A DNA stretch of 64,000 nt from Clostridium ljungdahlii. GTDB lineage: Bacteria; Bacillota; Clostridia; Clostridiales; Clostridiaceae. The stretch is taken from assembly GCF_001636845.1 (NCBI RefSeq), contig NZ_LITT01000023.1, forward strand, positions 367,088 through 431,087, read 5' to 3'. The notes below the pieces were generated by a model that saw only the letters and a program-made list of their open reading frames with translations, was not told the DNA's origin and did no database searches. Numbering within the stretch: the stretch's first letter is position 1; each line of letters begins with the position of its first letter. Of this stretch, positions 1 through 8,167 are shown piece after piece. The translations under genes and the position numbers were made by a program.

Positions 1-741
1 ATACGCGATATTCTTATTATATCAACACCAAGAGATATAAGTGTTTTTAAGGAACTTTTTGGTGATGGAAGTCAGCTTGGACTTAATTTTAAGTATGAAG
101 TACAGTATGAACCAAAGGGGCTTGCGGAAGCATTTATAGTTGGAGAAAAATTTATTGGAAATGACGATGTAGTCCTTGTTTTAGGGGATAATATATTTCA
201 TGGATATAGTTTTACTGAAAGGTTGAAAGCTGTCTCAGAGAGGCATAATTTTTCAACTATTTTTGGATATCATGTAAGCAATCCTAAAGATTTTGGTGTA
301 GTAGAATTTGATAATGATTTTAATGTTATTTCCATAGAGGAAAAACCCTCAAAGCCAAAATCCGATTATGCAGTGCCAGGACTTTACTTTTACACTAATG
401 ATGTGGTGAATATAGCAAAGAATATAGAACCTTCTTCAAGGGGAGAGCTTGAAATTACAGATGTAAATAATGAGTATTTAAAAACGGGCAAGCTTAAGGT
501 AGAGCTCTTTGGAAGAGGAATGGCCTGGCTTGATACTGGAACTCCCCAGGGTCTTTTAAATGCCGCTAATTTTGTGGAAGCTGTGCAAACAAGACAGGGA
601 CTTTACATAGCTTGCATAGAGGAAATTGCCTATAGACAAGGATACATAGATGATAATCAACTGATAAAGCTGGCAGAGCCCCTTAAAAAAGTTGCTTATG
701 GAAAATATATTTTAAGTTTACTTGATAGAAAACATTATTAA
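1..741 (+). CDS. rmlA: Glucose-1-phosphate thymidylyltransferase, 5' end outside window (copy A)
   Basis: RmlA makes dTDP-glucose from dTTP and glucose-1-phosphate, the first step of dTDP-L-rhamnose synthesis in the cytoplasm. The frame is open from base 1 ([14 protein letters not shown]...) and matches, nearly residue for residue, the complete copy at 22452-23330 from about its residue 47, so only the N-terminal nucleotide-binding loop is missing here. The [14 protein letters not shown] and [15 protein letters not shown] stretches are typical of the family. An internal ATG at 223 is not the start. It is followed 20 bases later by rmlD and then rmlC, the same order as copy B. The call is very secure. 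Confidence 0.96.
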   Translation: MRDILIISTPRDISVFKELFGDGSQLGLNFKYEVQYEPKGLAEAFIVGEKFIGNDDVVLVLGDNIFHGYSFTERLKAVSERHNFSTIFGYHVSNPKDFGVVEFDNDFNVISIEEKPSKPKSDYAVPGLYFYTNDVVNIAKNIEPSSRGELEITDVNNEYLKTGKLKVELFGRGMAWLDTGTPQGLLNAANFVEAVQTRQGLYIACIEEIAYRQGYIDDNQLIKLAEPLKKVAYGKYILSLLDRKHY

Positions 742-761
742 TATTTTAGGAGTGAATATGA

Positions 762-1637
762 TTGAAAGTATTGATTACAGGAGGAAAAGGTCAGCTTGCT
801 GGGCAGCTTGAAGAAATTTTGCTTATGGGAAAATCTGAAATAGGAGCACTTGATAAAATTTACTCTGATGCTGAAGTGCGATTTCCAAGTAGAGAGGAAC
901 TTGATATAACCAAATTAAATGATGTTAGAAATTTTATAACTGGTTATGCTCCAGATGTAATTATAAATTGTGCTGCTTATACTAATGTGGATAAGTGTGA
1001 AACTGATTTTGAAAGTGCTTTTAAGGTGAATTCTTTAGGAGCTAGAAATTTAGCATTAGCTTCGCAAGATATAAAAATAAAACTTGTACATATTTCTACT
1101 GACTATGTTTTTAACGGCAGAGGTACTGTTCCTTTTAGGGAATACGATTTACCTGATCCTGTAAGTGTTTACGGAAAAACTAAACTTTTAGGGGAGCAGT
1201 ATATTAGAGAAAATTGCAGCAGATATTTCATAGTAAGGACATCCTGGCTTTATGGCTTATATGGTAAAAATTTTGTATACACTATATTAAAAGCTGCAAA
1301 GGAAAAAGGACATTTGGATGTGGTAAATGACCAGAGAGGTAATCCTACTAATGCTGAAGATTTAGCTTACCACATTTTAAAGCTTGCTCTTACTTGTGAA
1401 TATGGTATATACCATTGTACTGGTAAGGGTGAGTGCAGTTGGTATGATTTTGCTTGCAAAATTGTGGATTATGCTGGCATAGAGTGCACTGTATCTCCTA
1501 TGACTTCAGAGAAGCTCAATAGAGCAGCTAAAAGACCGGAATTTTCTTCTCTTGATAATATGATGCTCCGATGTACTGTTGGTGATAACATGAGGAACTG
1601 GGAAGATGCACTTAAATCATTCATACAAAAATTGTGA
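762..1637 (+). CDS. rmlD: dTDP-4-dehydrorhamnose reductase (copy A)
   Basis: RmlD reduces dTDP-4-dehydro-L-rhamnose to dTDP-L-rhamnose with NAD(P)H. The 291-residue protein starts with a Rossmann motif (GGKGQLAGQL) and carries INCAAYTNVDKCE, STDYVFNG and a catalytic YGKTK (Y-x-x-x-K), all expected for the extended SDR RmlD family. The start is TTG at 762, with the Shine-Dalgarno TTAGGAG just upstream; an overlapping ATG at 758 is in another frame. The same TTG is used in copy B (23351). It lies between rmlA and rmlC in one operon. Copies A and B differ by scattered substitutions only. Confidence 0.96.
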   Translation: MKVLITGGKGQLAGQLEEILLMGKSEIGALDKIYSDAEVRFPSREELDITKLNDVRNFITGYAPDVIINCAAYTNVDKCETDFESAFKVNSLGARNLALASQDIKIKLVHISTDYVFNGRGTVPFREYDLPDPVSVYGKTKLLGEQYIRENCSRYFIVRTSWLYGLYGKNFVYTILKAAKEKGHLDVVNDQRGNPTNAEDLAYHILKLALTCEYGIYHCTGKGECSWYDFACKIVDYAGIECTVSPMTSEKLNRAAKRPEFSSLDNMMLRCTVGDNMRNWEDALKSFIQKL

Positions 1638-1675
1638 GCTGTGAATTGTGAATTGTGAATTGACTAAGAAGGGAC

Positions 1676-2233
1676 ATGATTAAAATAGGTAAATTTAATT
1701 TTATAAAAACAGAAATAGATGGAGTATACATAATAGAAACAGGTATTTTTGGAGATAACCGTGGTTATTTTATGGAAACTTATAATTATAATGAATTTAA
1801 GTCAGCAGGCCTTGATATGGTCTTTGTCCAGGACAATCAGTCCAAATCTAAAAGGGGAGTGCTCAGAGGACTTCACTTTCAAAAAAATTATTCTCAGGGA
1901 AAACTGGTGAGAGTAGTAAAAGGCAGAGTGTTTGATGTTGCTGCTGATTTAAGAGATGGATCTAGTACCTATGGAAAGTGGGTAGGAGTTACACTATCTG
2001 AGGAAAATAAGAAACAATTTTACATTCCAAAGGGATTTGCCCATGGATTTTTGGTACTTTCAGATGAAGCGGAGTTTTGCTATAAATGTACTGAGTTTTA
2101 TCATCCTGAAGATGAGGGTGGCATCATATGGAATGATCCTGATATAAACATAAAATGGCCTCTTGAAGGTATTAATAATATTATTTTCTCTGAAAAGGAT
2201 AAGTTATGGCCTACATTGAAAGAGTATAAGTAA
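1676..2233 (+). CDS. rmlC: dTDP-4-dehydrorhamnose 3,5-epimerase (copy A)
   Basis: RmlC epimerises C3 and C5 of dTDP-4-keto-6-deoxyglucose. The 185-residue cupin shows the family hallmarks GDNRGYFMETYN, VQDNQSKSKRGVLRGLHFQ and YIPKGFAHGFLVLS (catalytic His in the RGLHFQ and GFAHGF segments). ATG at 1676 follows AAGAAGGG. The 38-base gap from rmlD contains a triple tandem word (TGTGAATTG) that is single in the other copy, a sign of slippage. It is the last gene of copy A; no hairpin terminator is evident directly after the stop. Confidence 0.96.
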   Translation: MIKIGKFNFIKTEIDGVYIIETGIFGDNRGYFMETYNYNEFKSAGLDMVFVQDNQSKSKRGVLRGLHFQKNYSQGKLVRVVKGRVFDVAADLRDGSSTYGKWVGVTLSEENKKQFYIPKGFAHGFLVLSDEAEFCYKCTEFYHPEDEGGIIWNDPDINIKWPLEGINNIIFSEKDKLWPTLKEYK

Positions 2234-2297
2234 GAAATTATATTCTATGGTTGCTGTAAATATTGAGGTATGATAAACTATCTACATACAATTCAAT

Positions 2298-2465
2298 AGA
2301 GTTGCGTGTGGGCAACTGGTATTGCTATCCCTTTTAGGAGGGAGGTGATACATATGTACGAAATGTTTATAGTAGTTTTTGCTGCTCTATCATTTTTGGT
2401 AGCGTTGATAAATTTAGTTATCGTACTTATAGATAAAATAAAAAAGTAGCCCACCGACGCAATTG
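2298..2465 (+). ncRNA. Toxin mRNA with paired 5' and 3' ends (type I TA candidate)
   Basis: A leader segment at about 2301-2315 (GTTGCGTGTGGGCAAC) is partly complementary to 2446-2465, just after the toxin stop codon (AGTAGCCCACCGACGCAA). The pairing would close the mRNA end to end and could hide the ribosome site GGAGGGAGGTG at 2338-2347. Such 5'-3' pairing is known for type I toxin messages of Firmicutes. The antitoxin RNA, expected on the minus strand over the 3' end, cannot be proved by eye. Confidence 0.45.
2354..2449 (+). CDS. Putative holin-like type I toxin peptide (TxpA/BsrG-like), 31 aa
   Basis: A 31-residue peptide begins MYEMFIVVFAALSFLVALI, runs as one hydrophobic helix and ends in a short basic tail (DKIKK). 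This is the layout of the putative holin-like toxins of Firmicutes (TxpA, BsrG, clostridial type I toxins): MYE start, about 20 membrane residues, lysine tail. A very strong ribosome site (GGAGGGAGGTG) precedes the ATG. The peptide would insert in the membrane; its translation is normally blocked by an antisense RNA. It stands alone between rmlC and decayed genes. The identity is by size and pattern, not by a motif, so it is fairly but not fully secure. Confidence 0.72.
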   Translation: MYEMFIVVFAALSFLVALINLVIVLIDKIKK

Positions 2466-2531
2466 GTATGGCTGCTTTTTTAAATAATTAATTAGCTAAA
2501 CTAGTTGCCTAAACAACTAGAATTGTATACT

Positions 2532-2558
2532 ACAGGGTGTCCCAACACCCTGTTTTTA
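2532..2558 (+). terminator. Rho-independent terminator
   Basis: A perfect 9-bp stem (ACAGGGTGT with ACACCCTGT) is followed by TTTTTATT. It lies about 80 bases after the small toxin gene and would end that transcript. A second hairpin (CTAGTTG with CAACTAG) lies just before it, near 2500-2520. Confidence 0.75.
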
Positions 2559-2631
2559 TTATGTCAATTTCTTAACTTAATTATACAGTATGTATTTTTA
2601 AAGTCAATAAGCTGAATTTAAAAATGTATAT

Positions 2632-2763
2632 ATTGAGTTTGAAACAGTATGTTGGAAATGTGGAGCTGATTTGAGCAGGGACACTCTGTATATCAAAAGT
2701 TATGAATATGATAAAGCAATTGATATTAAATATGTGAAGAAAGTAGTAAGCAGGGTAGAGTGA
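2632..2763 (+). pseudogene. Chimeric gene fragment: tail of the 4385 gene joined to tail of the Rpn-type nuclease
   Basis: The open frame has no start codon. Its first 33 codons match the C-terminus encoded at 4480-4576 (IEFETVCWKCGADLSRD against IEFGTVCWECGADLSRD, then LYIKSYEYDKAI). Its last 11 codons (KYVKKVVSRVE, stop) match the end of the gene at 3380-3676, including the terminator behind it. So two neighbouring gene ends have been fused by deletion or recombination. It is unlikely to be expressed as a protein. Confidence 0.7.
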
Positions 2764-2779
2764 TTTACCCTGCTTTTTA
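2749..2779 (+). terminator. Rho-independent terminator
   Basis: The stem AGCAGGGTA / TACCCTGCT is followed by a T run. Nearly the same hairpin occurs after 3676 and near 4991, so the patch carries three related terminators, consistent with duplication and decay of one gene family. Confidence 0.8.
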
Positions 2780-2904
2780 TATGGATGACAGTTACTGTAT
2801 GACATATAAATAGAAAATGTAATTAATTTATAATAAATGAGCATTTTATAAATAAATACAGTATGATATAATGATATAAATGAAACTAAGGTAGAGTGAT
2901 AAGA

Positions 2905-3676
2905 TTGGCAAATGAAAAAATAAAATGGCATCCAGCCTTTGCAGCAGCAATACAGCTCGAACTAAAAGAATATAAGGAAGACTTGGAATTTGTAACAGAG
3001 TACCAGCTGACAGATGAACCTTTGAGAATAGATGTGTTAGTGATAAAGAAACTGAAAGATATAAGGATAACTAAATTGCTGGGGAAAATATTTAGAAAAT
3101 ACAATATATTTGAATATAAGTCACCCACAGATTATATATCAATAGATGACTACTACAAAGTAAAGGCCTATGCATATCTGTACAAAGCATTATCGGAAGG
3201 AACCAATAAGATAAATATAAAAGAAATGACGATAACATTAACATCAAATAAATATCCCAGAAAATTGGTAGAGTACTTGAAAAGTGAACAGGGAGCCATA
3301 GTGAAAGCTGTGAATAATGGTATATATTACATAAAGAATACAGACATAGAAACACAACTTTTGGTATCCAAATGAAATATTGGAGGGATATAAAAATATG
3401 GGAAGAGTTAAATTAAGCGAAGATAATAGAGAATTTCTACTTGATATGATGAAAAAGCTTGAATTAGATAAAAAACTTAAGCAAGAGGGAATAGAAGAAG
3501 GAATAGAAAGAGGAATAGAAAAAGGGATAGAAAAAGGAAAAGAAGAAGGAAAAGAAGAAGGAATAAGGCAACTAATATTAAGACAATATAAAAAAGGACT
3601 TAAAGTAGAATATATAGCAGATATAAATGACATTGACATTGAATATGTGAAGAAAGTAGTAAGCAGGGTAGAGTGA
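2905..3676 (+). pseudogene. Rpn/PD-(D/E)XK-type nuclease or transposase, internally deleted
   Basis: Two consecutive open frames (2905-3375 and about 3398-3676) look like the two ends of one clostridial PD-(D/E)XK protein. The first part opens with EKIKWHPAFAAAIQLEL and holds the nuclease signature: Asp in LRIDVLVIKK and E-x-K in NIFEYKSPTDY. The second part is a C-terminal tail with an E-G-I/K-E repeat (about residues 34-62). A middle region of perhaps 100 residues and the link are missing. The likely start is TTG at 2905 (MANEKIKWHP); GTG at 2896 is also possible. The -10-like TATAAT at about 2870 resembles one before 3824. Confidence 0.65.
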
Positions 3677-3691
3677 TTTACCCTGTTTTTG
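3663..3691 (+). terminator. Rho-independent terminator
   Basis: GCAGGGTA pairs with TACCCTG across the stop codon of the nuclease tail, followed by TTTTTGATTTTTG. The stop codon lies inside the hairpin loop. Confidence 0.75.
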
Positions 3692-3823
3692 ATTTTTGAT
3701 ACATCCACTAGTTATGTTATGCATTTTATTAAAAAAGTGTATATGATATAATAGTATAAAGAAAGTTTATTTAATAGAGAATACAGTTTTAGTAAATAGA
3801 TATATCAAGAAAGGGTTTTTGTT

Positions 3824-4084
3824 ATGCCTACAATATGTATGTTTAGAGGAATAAAGGTTTACATTAATTATAGAGATCATCTTCCCCCACATTTTCATGC
3901 TGAATATGGTGAGTATAGTTGTTGTATTACTATTGATGATATAGAATTACTAAATGGATGTATGCCAAATAAGCAACTTAAAATGTTATATGGATGGGCT
4001 GCTTTGCACCAAGAAGAATTAAAAGAAGATTGGTATCTTGCTAAGTTACAGAAAGAGTTATTTTCAATAGAACCTTTGAAATAG
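3824..4084 (+). CDS. DUF4160 family protein
   Basis: The 86-residue protein (MPTICMFRGIKVYINYRDH, then LPPHFHAEYGE) has the DUF4160 core: PTI at the N-terminus, a P-P-H-F-H motif at about residues 25-29 and a closing W-x-L-A segment. The biochemical role is not established. The family very often sits directly before DUF2442, as here (19 bases from this stop to the start of the next gene), and the pair has been suggested to act as a toxin-antitoxin-like unit. ATG at 3824 follows AAGAAAGGG. The family is secure and the function unknown. Confidence 0.8.
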   Translation: MPTICMFRGIKVYINYRDHLPPHFHAEYGEYSCCITIDDIELLNGCMPNKQLKMLYGWAALHQEELKEDWYLAKLQKELFSIEPLK

Positions 4085-4103
4085 GAGTTTGGAGGTGAGC
4101 ATC

Positions 4104-4442
4104 TTGAAAACAAATTCGGTTCCTGATAAAGTTACAGAATATTTTGCTAAAGGACCTAGAAAAATTAAAAAGATTATTCCAAATGATGATTATACATTAA
4201 CAATAGTATTTGATAATGAAGAAATAAGATTATATGATATGTCAAATAATTTATTCGGAGTATTTGAAGTGCTAAAGGATATAGATAAGTTTAAAGAAGT
4301 ATTTATAGATGAATCTGGAAACATTGCTTGGGATATAGACAAAAACATTGATTCCAATATCGTATGGAATAATAGGATTGATATATGCAAAGATTCAGCA
4401 TATATGAATTCTGTTTCACTGGAAAAGAAGCGTCCATTTTAA
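4104..4442 (+). CDS. DUF2442 family protein, partner of the DUF4160 gene
   Basis: The most likely start is TTG at 4104, six bases after GGAGGTG at 4091-4097, which gives 112 residues. The earlier in-frame TTG at 4089 would place the ribosome site inside the gene. Residues read IKKIIPNDDYTLTIVFDNEEIRLYD in two parts, then FKEVFIDESGNIAWD, the DUF2442 pattern. It is likely a small cytoplasmic partner of the gene before it. The last codons overlap the next reading frame (4385). Function is unknown; a regulatory or antitoxin role is inference only. Confidence 0.78.
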   Translation: MKTNSVPDKVTEYFAKGPRKIKKIIPNDDYTLTIVFDNEEIRLYDMSNNLFGVFEVLKDIDKFKEVFIDESGNIAWDIDKNIDSNIVWNNRIDICKDSAYMNSVSLEKKRPF

Positions 4443-4579
4443 TAACAACAGGGAATATATTAGAAGGTAGAATTGATAATATTGAGTTTGGAACAGTATG
4501 TTGGGAATGTGGAGCTGATTTGAGCAGGGATACTTTGTATATTAAAAGTTATGAATATGATAAGGCAATTGAAATGTAG
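4385..4579 (+). CDS. Small protein, Sm-like or remnant, unknown function
   Basis: This 64-residue frame overlaps the DUF2442 gene by 58 bases. It reads ASILITTGNILEGRIDNIEFG and then VCWECGADLSRDTLY. The first half resembles a small beta-barrel strand pattern, but I cannot name a family. A fragment homologous to its second half occurs at 2632-2730, which suggests that the sequence is, or was, a real gene. The overlap may alternatively mean it is a frameshifted piece of a longer gene. Confidence 0.4.
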   Translation: MQRFSIYEFCFTGKEASILITTGNILEGRIDNIEFGTVCWECGADLSRDTLYIKSYEYDKAIEM

Positions 4580-4600
4580 CAATTGGTGTATAGTAGTAAG

Positions 4601-4620
4601 CATGGTAGCGATCGGATAAA
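4601..4620 (+). repeat. 3' remnant of the GGGRCGTAGC structured element
   Basis: GGTAGCGATCGGATAAA here is identical to the 3' end of the element copy at 30629-30815. Only this end is left, right after the stop of the 4385 frame. Confidence 0.6.
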
Positions 4621-4694
4621 AAGAATTAGTAAATTCATTTATATTGAAATATAATTAAACTGATGTTAAAATCTAAAATATAGGTGGTGAAAAA

Positions 4695-4934
4695 ATGGAT
4701 AATGAAATTTTAGATCTATTAAAAACTATCAACAATAAACTTGATGAACATACACAAATATTAAGATCTTTAGAGCATGCGAGTGAGATTCATAAAGCAG
4801 AAATAGATAAAGTTAATTATACTGCTGCAAAAATTGAAGGGGAAGTTAAAGGAATTAGAGAAGACCTCACAACAGTAGAAATGATAACATCAAAAAATTG
4901 GAATGATATATCAAAATTAAAAGCAGTAAAATAA
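4695..4934 (+). CDS. Small coiled-coil protein
   Basis: The 79-residue protein (MDNEILDLLKTINNKLDEHT...) has heptad spacing of Ile/Leu/Val through most of its length and is almost surely a helical coiled coil. Similar short proteins are common hypothetical genes of clostridia, often a piece of a longer family (up to ISKLK at the end). A clear ribosome site (TAGGTGGTG) precedes ATG 4695. After the stop a further stretch (ENLDKELNEIQKEVFDKDS in another frame) looks like the lost C-terminus, so the gene may be frameshifted. No specific function can be given. Confidence 0.6.
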   Translation: MDNEILDLLKTINNKLDEHTQILRSLEHASEIHKAEIDKVNYTAAKIEGEVKGIREDLTTVEMITSKNWNDISKLKAVK

Positions 4935-4990
4935 TAGAGAATCTAGATAAAGAGTTAAATGAAATACAAAAAGAGGTATTTGATAAGGAT

Positions 4991-5016
4991 AGCAGGGTAG
5001 AGTTACCCTGTTTTAA
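4991..5016 (+). terminator. Rho-independent terminator
   Basis: AGCAGGGTA and TACCCTG flank a three-base loop, followed by TTTTAATTTTTG. It is the third relative of the hairpins at 2749 and 3663. Confidence 0.7.
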
Positions 5017-5056
5017 TTTTTGTTATATCCACCAGTTAGTGTGCATTTTCTAACTT

Positions 5057-5280
5057 AAAAATCAACTTATATATAAAATATACTAACAAAATTGAAAACA
5101 CTTTTAAAAACTTTTCTATAAGTCTTAGCGAGGTATTTTAGAAAATCTTAGGAGCTTAGATATGTTTGAGGTACGAGTTTAGCTGAGCTTCTTAGATTTT
5201 CAAAATACCGAGCTTTAGACTTATTAAAGTTTTTAAGGTGATGAAATTTGTTAGTATATGGCTGATATAAGTTGATTTTT
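5057..5280. repeat. Long palindrome, subfamily A, copy 1
   Basis: The 224-bp imperfect palindrome has outer arms AAAAATCAACTTATAT (5057) and ATATAAGTTGATTTTT (5265) that are exact reverse complements. Inner paired blocks include ATATACTAACAAA / TTTGTTAGTATAT, TAAGTCT / AGACTTA and AGGTATTTTAGAAAATCT / AGATTTTCAAAATACC. The centre holds TGAGGTACGAG unpaired. No gene lies inside. It resembles a MITE-like or hairpin repeat; other copies are at 27952 and 63009. Confidence 0.85.
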
Positions 5281-5515
5281 CGTTTAGAACTACTACTAAG
5301 TTGATGGTTATTTTTTTGCCTAAAATTACATACTTTTCTAGACAAATTGCAGTATATATCTACCCCAATTTGACAAAAAATCATAGTTTAGCATTTTTTC
5401 ATTAAACTTGACAAAACTGCTTATATTTTAAACTTGTTTATACTCAAATACCACATTATTATTAGATATGAGGGGGTTATGTAGACCTAATTGAAAAAAA
5501 GGTGGGGATTTTCCA

Positions 5516-6184
5516 TTGAATAGGCTGCAAATCGAATCTATTGAAATAGTGGTGAAAGGTATGGAAAAATATGAAAAAAGTTCTGGTTATCATTTCCTTA
5601 AGAGAATTATAGATGTGATTTTTTCTTTTATAGGAATTATTGCCTTTTTTCCTATTATGTTTGTAGTGGCAGTTGCAATTAAGCTTGATTCTAAAGGGCC
5701 TATTATATTTTCACAGGTTAGGGTGGGAAAAAACGGTAAAATTTTCAAAATGTACAAGCTTAGGTCTATGACCCATGATGCAGAACAGCTTTTGGACAAC
5801 CTTCAACATAAGAATGAAATGACAGGGCCAATGTTTAAGATAAGGGAAGACCCAAGGATTACAAGGGTGGGAAGGTTTATAAGAAAAACTAGTCTTGATG
5901 AACTTCCTCAATTGTTTAACGTGATTAAAGGTGAAATGTCACTGGTAGGTCCGAGACCTAATCTTCCAAGAGAAGTTGAAAAATTTACTTGTCAGCAAAA
6001 AATTAAGCTTTTGGCAAAACCAGGACTTACATGCTACTGGCAGGTTATGGGCAGAAGCAATGTTGATTTTGAAGAATGGATGAGGCTTGATTTAAAGTAC
6101 ATAAAGGACAGAAGCATGCTGCTAGATATAAAATTAATATTTAAAACTTTAGGTGTATTCTTTGGAGATGAAAATGCAAAATAG
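5516..6184 (+). CDS. Undecaprenyl-phosphate sugar phosphotransferase (bacterial sugar transferase)
   Basis: This is the initiating enzyme of the polysaccharide operon: it moves a sugar-1-phosphate from a nucleotide sugar onto undecaprenyl phosphate at the membrane. The 222 residues hold one hydrophobic segment (IIDVIFSFIGIIAFFPIMF) followed by the WbaP/PglC-type catalytic core: GPIIFSQVRVGKNGK, FKMYKLRSM, RDE-like TSLDELPQLFNV and SLVGPRPNLP. It lacks the N-terminal multi-TM and CoA-binding-like region of long WbaP proteins. TTG at 5516 has GGTGGGG upstream; ATG 5561 is an alternative. The sugar substrate cannot be told. Confidence 0.9.
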   Translation: MNRLQIESIEIVVKGMEKYEKSSGYHFLKRIIDVIFSFIGIIAFFPIMFVVAVAIKLDSKGPIIFSQVRVGKNGKIFKMYKLRSMTHDAEQLLDNLQHKNEMTGPMFKIREDPRITRVGRFIRKTSLDELPQLFNVIKGEMSLVGPRPNLPREVEKFTCQQKIKLLAKPGLTCYWQVMGRSNVDFEEWMRLDLKYIKDRSMLLDIKLIFKTLGVFFGDENAK

Positions 6185-6341
6185 AGGTAAGTTTGTTATA
6201 AATCAATACAAATTTTAGAGAATTAAAATCGTCGCATTGCCGCGTTTTGACTATCTAAATGCCATAAAGATATAGAATTCACAGTTAAAAAATTGTATTT
6301 TACTTGTGAAATGGCGAAGCCTGTCCAAAAGGAGGAAAATT

Positions 6342-6860
6342 ATGTGGTATGCAGTTCAAGTTAGAACAGGAGATGAAGAAAAGATAAAGCTTATTTGTAA
6401 TAAGTTGATATCCAATGATGTTCTACAAGAATGTTTTATACCTTATTATGAGAAGAAGATAAAATATATGACAAAATGGCATATAACAACTGAAATATTA
6501 TTTCCCGGATATATCTTTATGGTTAGTAATCGTATAAATGATTTGATATTGGATGTAAAAAAGATCCCTGATTTAATTAAAATTCTTGGGGATGAAAATG
6601 AGATAATACCTCTATATGATAGGGAAATAGAATTTTTAATGAGATTTGGCAAAGAAGATCATCTTGTTAAAATATCATATGGATATATAGAAAATGACAA
6701 AATTGTAATAACAGATGGCCCGATGAAGGGTTATGAAGGAACTATAAAAAAGATTGATAGGCATAAGAGAAAAGCAATAATACAAGTGGAGTTTTTTGGA
6801 AGAACTATGGAAGTTAGTGTTGGTGTAGAGATTGTAAGGAAGGTACAAAGTGAAATTTGA
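6342..6860 (+). CDS. loaP: NusG-family antiterminator LoaP
   Basis: LoaP is a specialised NusG paralogue that joins elongating RNA polymerase and suppresses termination through long biosynthetic operons. The 172-residue protein begins WYAVQVRTGDEEKI, the NGN start, has FPGYIFM at about residues 58-64, and a KOW motif near the end (DGPMKGYEGTIKKIDRHKRK). ATG 6342 follows AAGGAGG; the longer frame from 6306 has no ribosome site. It sits between the first glycosyl-phosphate transferase and about 15 kb of downstream polysaccharide genes, just the setting described for LoaP. The 157-base gap before it may hold its RNA recognition hairpin. Confidence 0.9.
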   Translation: MWYAVQVRTGDEEKIKLICNKLISNDVLQECFIPYYEKKIKYMTKWHITTEILFPGYIFMVSNRINDLILDVKKIPDLIKILGDENEIIPLYDREIEFLMRFGKEDHLVKISYGYIENDKIVITDGPMKGYEGTIKKIDRHKRKAIIQVEFFGRTMEVSVGVEIVRKVQSEI

Positions 6861-6881
6861 TGATTTTAGGGGGAAATGGAG

Positions 6882-8117
6882 ATGTACAAAATTGCAGTAG
6901 CCGGTACTGGTTACGTAGGATTATCAAATGCAATTCTTTTGGCCCAGCACAATGAGGTAATAGCTGTGGATATTATTGAAGAAAAGGTTAGATTGATTTC
7001 TGAGAAAAAGTCCTCAATTGTAGACAAAGAGATTGAGGAATACTTAGCAAACAAAGAACTGAAATTATCTGCTACTACAGATGGAGTATCTGCTTATAAA
7101 GATGCCGATTTTGTTATTATTTCAACACCAACTAATTATGACCCAGTTAAAAATTATTTTGATACAAGTTCAGTTGAAGCTGTTATTGATTTGGTGAAAA
7201 AAGTAAATCCAAATGCAATAATGGTTATCAAATCTACAGTTCCTGTAGGGTATACAAAATATGTAAGAGAAAAATATCAGTGCAAAAATATCATATTTAG
7301 TCCAGAGTTTTTGCGTGAAGGTAGGGCATTATATGACAATCTTTATCCTTCACGTATTATTGTGGGGGTACCTCAAAATGATGAAAGACTGGTGGAGGCT
7401 GCAAAAATTTTTGCAAGTCTTTTGACAGAAGGAGCAATTAAAGAAGAGATACCAATTTTGTTCACGGATTTGACAGAGGCAGAAGCTGTGAAACTATTTG
7501 CAAATACATATTTAGCATTAAGAGTGTCTTATTTTAATGAACTTGATACTTATGCTGAGATGAGAGAATTGGATACACAGCAGATTATAGAAGGTATAGG
7601 ATTGGATCCGCGAATTGGCAGCCATTATAATAATCCAAGCTTTGGGTATGGCGGTTATTGTCTTCCAAAGGATACTAAGCAATTACTGGCAAATTACAAT
7701 GATGTACCTCAGAATATTATGGAAGCAATTGTTAAAGCTAATAGAACAAGAAAAGATTTTATTGCAGATCGTGTATTAAAAAAAGTTGGTTATTATAGCT
7801 CTAATAGCTGCTATGAAAGTAGTAAAGAAAAAGAAGTTATTGTTGGGGTTTATCGTTTGACTATGAAAACAAATTCGGATAACTTTCGTCAGTCATCAAT
7901 ACAAGGTGTTATAAAACGCATTAAGGCTAAAGGGGCTGCAATTGTTATATTTGAGCCAACATTAAGGAATGGCACTACATTTTTTGGCAGTAAGGTTGTG
8001 AATGACTTAAATAAATTTAAGCGCATTTCAGATGTAATTATTGCTAATCGCTATGATAGTTGTTTGGATGATGTAGAAGAAAAAGTTTATACGAGAGACT
8101 TATATAAAAGAGATTGA
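6882..8117 (+). CDS. ugd: UDP-glucose 6-dehydrogenase
   Basis: Ugd oxidises UDP-glucose to UDP-glucuronate with two NAD+. The N-terminus [17 protein letters not shown] is the NAD-binding motif, followed by [18 protein letters not shown] and [14 protein letters not shown]. The catalytic cysteine sits in [18 protein letters not shown]. At 411 residues it matches the bacterial family. ATG 6882 is better spaced from AGGGGG than ATG 6876. It comes just before an epimerase that takes the same product, so together they should supply UDP-glucuronate and UDP-galacturonate. Confidence 0.95.
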   Translation: MYKIAVAGTGYVGLSNAILLAQHNEVIAVDIIEEKVRLISEKKSSIVDKEIEEYLANKELKLSATTDGVSAYKDADFVIISTPTNYDPVKNYFDTSSVEAVIDLVKKVNPNAIMVIKSTVPVGYTKYVREKYQCKNIIFSPEFLREGRALYDNLYPSRIIVGVPQNDERLVEAAKIFASLLTEGAIKEEIPILFTDLTEAEAVKLFANTYLALRVSYFNELDTYAEMRELDTQQIIEGIGLDPRIGSHYNNPSFGYGGYCLPKDTKQLLANYNDVPQNIMEAIVKANRTRKDFIADRVLKKVGYYSSNSCYESSKEKEVIVGVYRLTMKTNSDNFRQSSIQGVIKRIKAKGAAIVIFEPTLRNGTTFFGSKVVNDLNKFKRISDVIIANRYDSCLDDVEEKVYTRDLYKRD

Positions 8118-8167
8118 TGAAATTCTATGAAAATAGAAGATAAATTAAAATTATTGGGGTAGGAGTT

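Noticed and set aside
3480..3580. Regular GAAGGAATAGAA units, considered as a CRISPR-like array
   Set aside because: Units are 12 bases long without spacers and encode an E-G-I/K-E protein repeat.
5408..5444. TTGACA with a TATACT further down, considered as promoter of the polysaccharide operon
   Set aside because: The spacing is about 25 bases, too long; no better -10 box at 16-18 bases is seen.
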